64,000 nucleotides of DNA. Origin: DATBVX01 sp963724625 (GTDB taxonomy: Bacteria; Pseudomonadota; Gammaproteobacteria; Steroidobacterales; Steroidobacteraceae). Of this stretch, positions 62,883 through 64,000 are shown piece after piece; within the stretch, counting starts at the first letter, position 1; every line of letters starts with the position of its first letter. The stretch spans positions 1 through 64,000 of the forward strand of contig CAVRVO010000029.1 of assembly GCA_963724625.1 (NCBI GenBank). Reading direction: 5' to 3'. Under the pieces are notes generated by a model, which saw nothing but the letters and a program-made list of their open reading frames with translations, had not been told where the DNA came from and did not search any database. Position numbers and translations under genes: made by a program.

Positions 62883-63557
62883 GTGAACACCGTCAGACAG
62901 ACTGGCCCTTCGCCGATGAGCCGCCAGACATCATCACCGCTGGTGGCTGACACCAAGCCCACGGAACTGAGAACGACAAGCGGAACCGGACGGCGCTCTG
63001 CGCCAGCGGGTACGGTTACCAGGTCAGCAATCGAGTCCCTGATTCTCAAGAATTACACCGGGCTGCGCCTACTGATCCTGCGGCGTGTGGGCGATGCACA
63101 GGTCGCCGCCGACCTGCTGAGCGAGGCGATTTGCATCACGTGGGAGAAATGGCAGGCGAATCAAATCGAACGTCCCGACCAAATTGCGGGCTACATCTTT
63201 CAGGTGGCCGTCAACCTGCTGCGAAATCATCGCCGCTCAATCGGCAATGATTCGCGACGGCATGTCGACTCGCGCCAGCTTGACGAGATCCCGGACGAGG
63301 AAGTGTCTCGGGACAAGTGGATGGAGCAGGAGATTGCAGACAAGGTGAAGCAAGTGATTCGAAGCATGAACACGTTGCGTGATCGCGACATACTCACGCG
63401 GTTCTACCTGCAGGAAGAGGACAAGCAGTCGATTTGTCGAGATCTTGAGCTCAATGCATCGCAGTTCGACAAGGTCCTGCATCGTGCCCGCGGACGGCTT
63501 CGCAAACTGCTCGAGACACATGGTGTGAAACCGTCGGATGTCTTTTCATACACCTAG
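62883..63557 (+). CDS. ECF-type RNA polymerase sigma factor
   Basis: The GTG at 62883 is preceded by GGGAGG with six bases spacing and gives 224 residues. Region 2 is weakly visible (ILRRVGDAQVAADLLSEAICITWEKW, with AGYIFQVAVNLLRNHRR), and region 4 is clear: LRDRDILTRFYLQEEDKQSICRDLELNASQFDKVLHRARGRL. No anti-sigma gene follows. An N-terminal extension of about 55 polar residues is longer than usual. It may respond through the neighbouring two-component pair (inference). Confidence 0.85.
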   Translation: MNTVRQTGPSPMSRQTSSPLVADTKPTELRTTSGTGRRSAPAGTVTRSAIESLILKNYTGLRLLILRRVGDAQVAADLLSEAICITWEKWQANQIERPDQIAGYIFQVAVNLLRNHRRSIGNDSRRHVDSRQLDEIPDEEVSRDKWMEQEIADKVKQVIRSMNTLRDRDILTRFYLQEEDKQSICRDLELNASQFDKVLHRARGRLRKLLETHGVKPSDVFSYT

Positions 63558-63700
63558 CTGGTCGCTCTTCTGCCCTGCCGGCAGTCCACACGACGCCGCG
63601 AATCAGCGAATGCAAACTGAGACGCCGCGGATCTTGTAGCGCGCGCAATTCTCGATCATCTTGTCGAAGGCGGACTCATGACGGTACGGGCCGGGAGATT
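63558..63700. other. intergenic stretch, nothing recognised
   Basis: No gene, repeat or tRNA was recognised between the sigma factor stop and the hydrolase fragment. There is no clear terminator hairpin with a T tract. Confidence 0.5.
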
Positions 63701-63703
63701 CAA

Positions 63704-64000
63704 TTGGCGGCATACAGCACAGCGGGCTTCGATCGACTCGAATTGACCGTCGCCGGCGTCCGCACGGTCGCGTAGTCGCGGCGGATCCGGGCCGGACTTC
63801 GTGTACTTTCATGGCGGCGGCACCTTCCATGGTTTTGAGTTCTCAAGGGATTGGCTCCGGGACTTCCGGGTGCTGCTGCCCTATCACCCCGGCTTTGGCG
63901 AATCGGCAGATGCGCCTCGATGTATTCGCTTGCGGACTACGTAGGCCATTATCAGGCGCTGTTCGATGCACTGGGTCCTGAAGTCGCTTCACCTGGCGGG
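63704..64000 (+). pseudogene. alpha/beta hydrolase, broken and cut by window end
   Basis: Three frames together read as the N-terminus of an alpha/beta hydrolase. Frame one from about 63704 reads FDRLELTVAGVRTVA then a stop at 63773. From about 63783 another frame gives GSGPDFVYFHGGGTFHGF and LLPYHPGFGESADAP. From 63920 a third gives MYSLADYVGHYQALFDALG up to the window edge. HGGG is the oxyanion loop and PGFGES the following turn. At least two single-base shifts are needed. It is either a pseudogene or poorly determined sequence; the rest lies outside the window. Confidence 0.65.

Noticed and set aside
1..64000. CRISPR array, prophage or intact insertion sequence
   Set aside because: No regularly spaced repeats, no phage structural genes and no transposase or integrase frame were recognised.

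Overview
The window is high-GC, densely coded DNA from a free-living, outer-membrane-bearing proteobacterium. A gammaproteobacterium of the Steroidobacter/Nevskia kind is my best guess, from the mix of a TonB receptor, HdeD-like and VirJ-like proteins, a gamma-type selD fragment and a gamma-type tRNA-Phe fragment. No rRNA, complete tRNA, CRISPR array, phage module or intact transposase was seen.

Layout. 0-10 kb: envelope and stress genes (phospholipase D lipoprotein, HdeD-like protein, a hydrolase-GH28 fusion, CDF transporter, VOC dioxygenase, PAP2 phosphatase, CPBP-like membrane protein, PqaA-like protein), with a decayed selD piece between them. 10-17.6 kb: dgkA, a second PAP2, an AcuI-type reductase, an amidohydrolase, an omega-aminotransferase and a TPR-sulfotransferase. 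17.6-28.7 kb (minus strand): one long tight gene run reading BetI/TetR regulator, acyl-CoA dehydrogenase, Pot-type ABC importer, Rieske oxygenase, TonB receptor (frameshifted), DUF4915-like protein, Asp/Asn hydroxylase. 28.9-40.5 kb (plus strand): a divergent eight-gene run with class III aminotransferase, two tandem FAD oxidoreductases, GcvT-like methyltransferase, ADP-forming acyl-CoA synthetase, aldehyde dehydrogenase, enoyl-CoA hydratase and a glutamine-synthetase-like ligase. 40.5-46.4 kb (minus): a protein fusing a complete TetR repressor to a complete Rieske oxygenase, then an FMO-like oxidoreductase, a LuxR regulator and a VirJ-like hydrolase. 46.5-51.8 kb: two 2-oxoacid dehydrogenase E1 pairs converge on one E2. 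51.8-60.2 kb: an FAD monooxygenase ending in a long perfect inverted repeat, a tRNA-Phe fragment, a sorbosone-dehydrogenase-like lipoprotein, then PhoD, alpha/beta hydrolase and GMC oxidoreductase frames that look like one broken giant protein. 60.2-63.6 kb: hybrid histidine kinase, LuxR response regulator and an ECF-like sigma factor. The window ends in a broken alpha/beta hydrolase.

How it fits together. The 19-44 kb block reads as one catabolic regulon for an imported N-containing compound, perhaps an N-methylated or quaternary amine or a polyamine-like molecule (inference): outer-membrane receptor, periplasmic binding protein and ABC importer, two Rieske oxygenases of the type with a bridging glutamate, a folate-type methyl acceptor, gamma-glutamyl ligation, aldehyde oxidation, transamination, CoA activation and beta-oxidation. 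The two BetI-like regulators share an operator octamer. The best candidate for something undescribed is the TetR-Rieske fusion with its own 17-bp-arm operator inside this regulon.

Caution: at least five genes need single-base shifts to read through, so either pseudogenes or uncorrected sequence errors are present.
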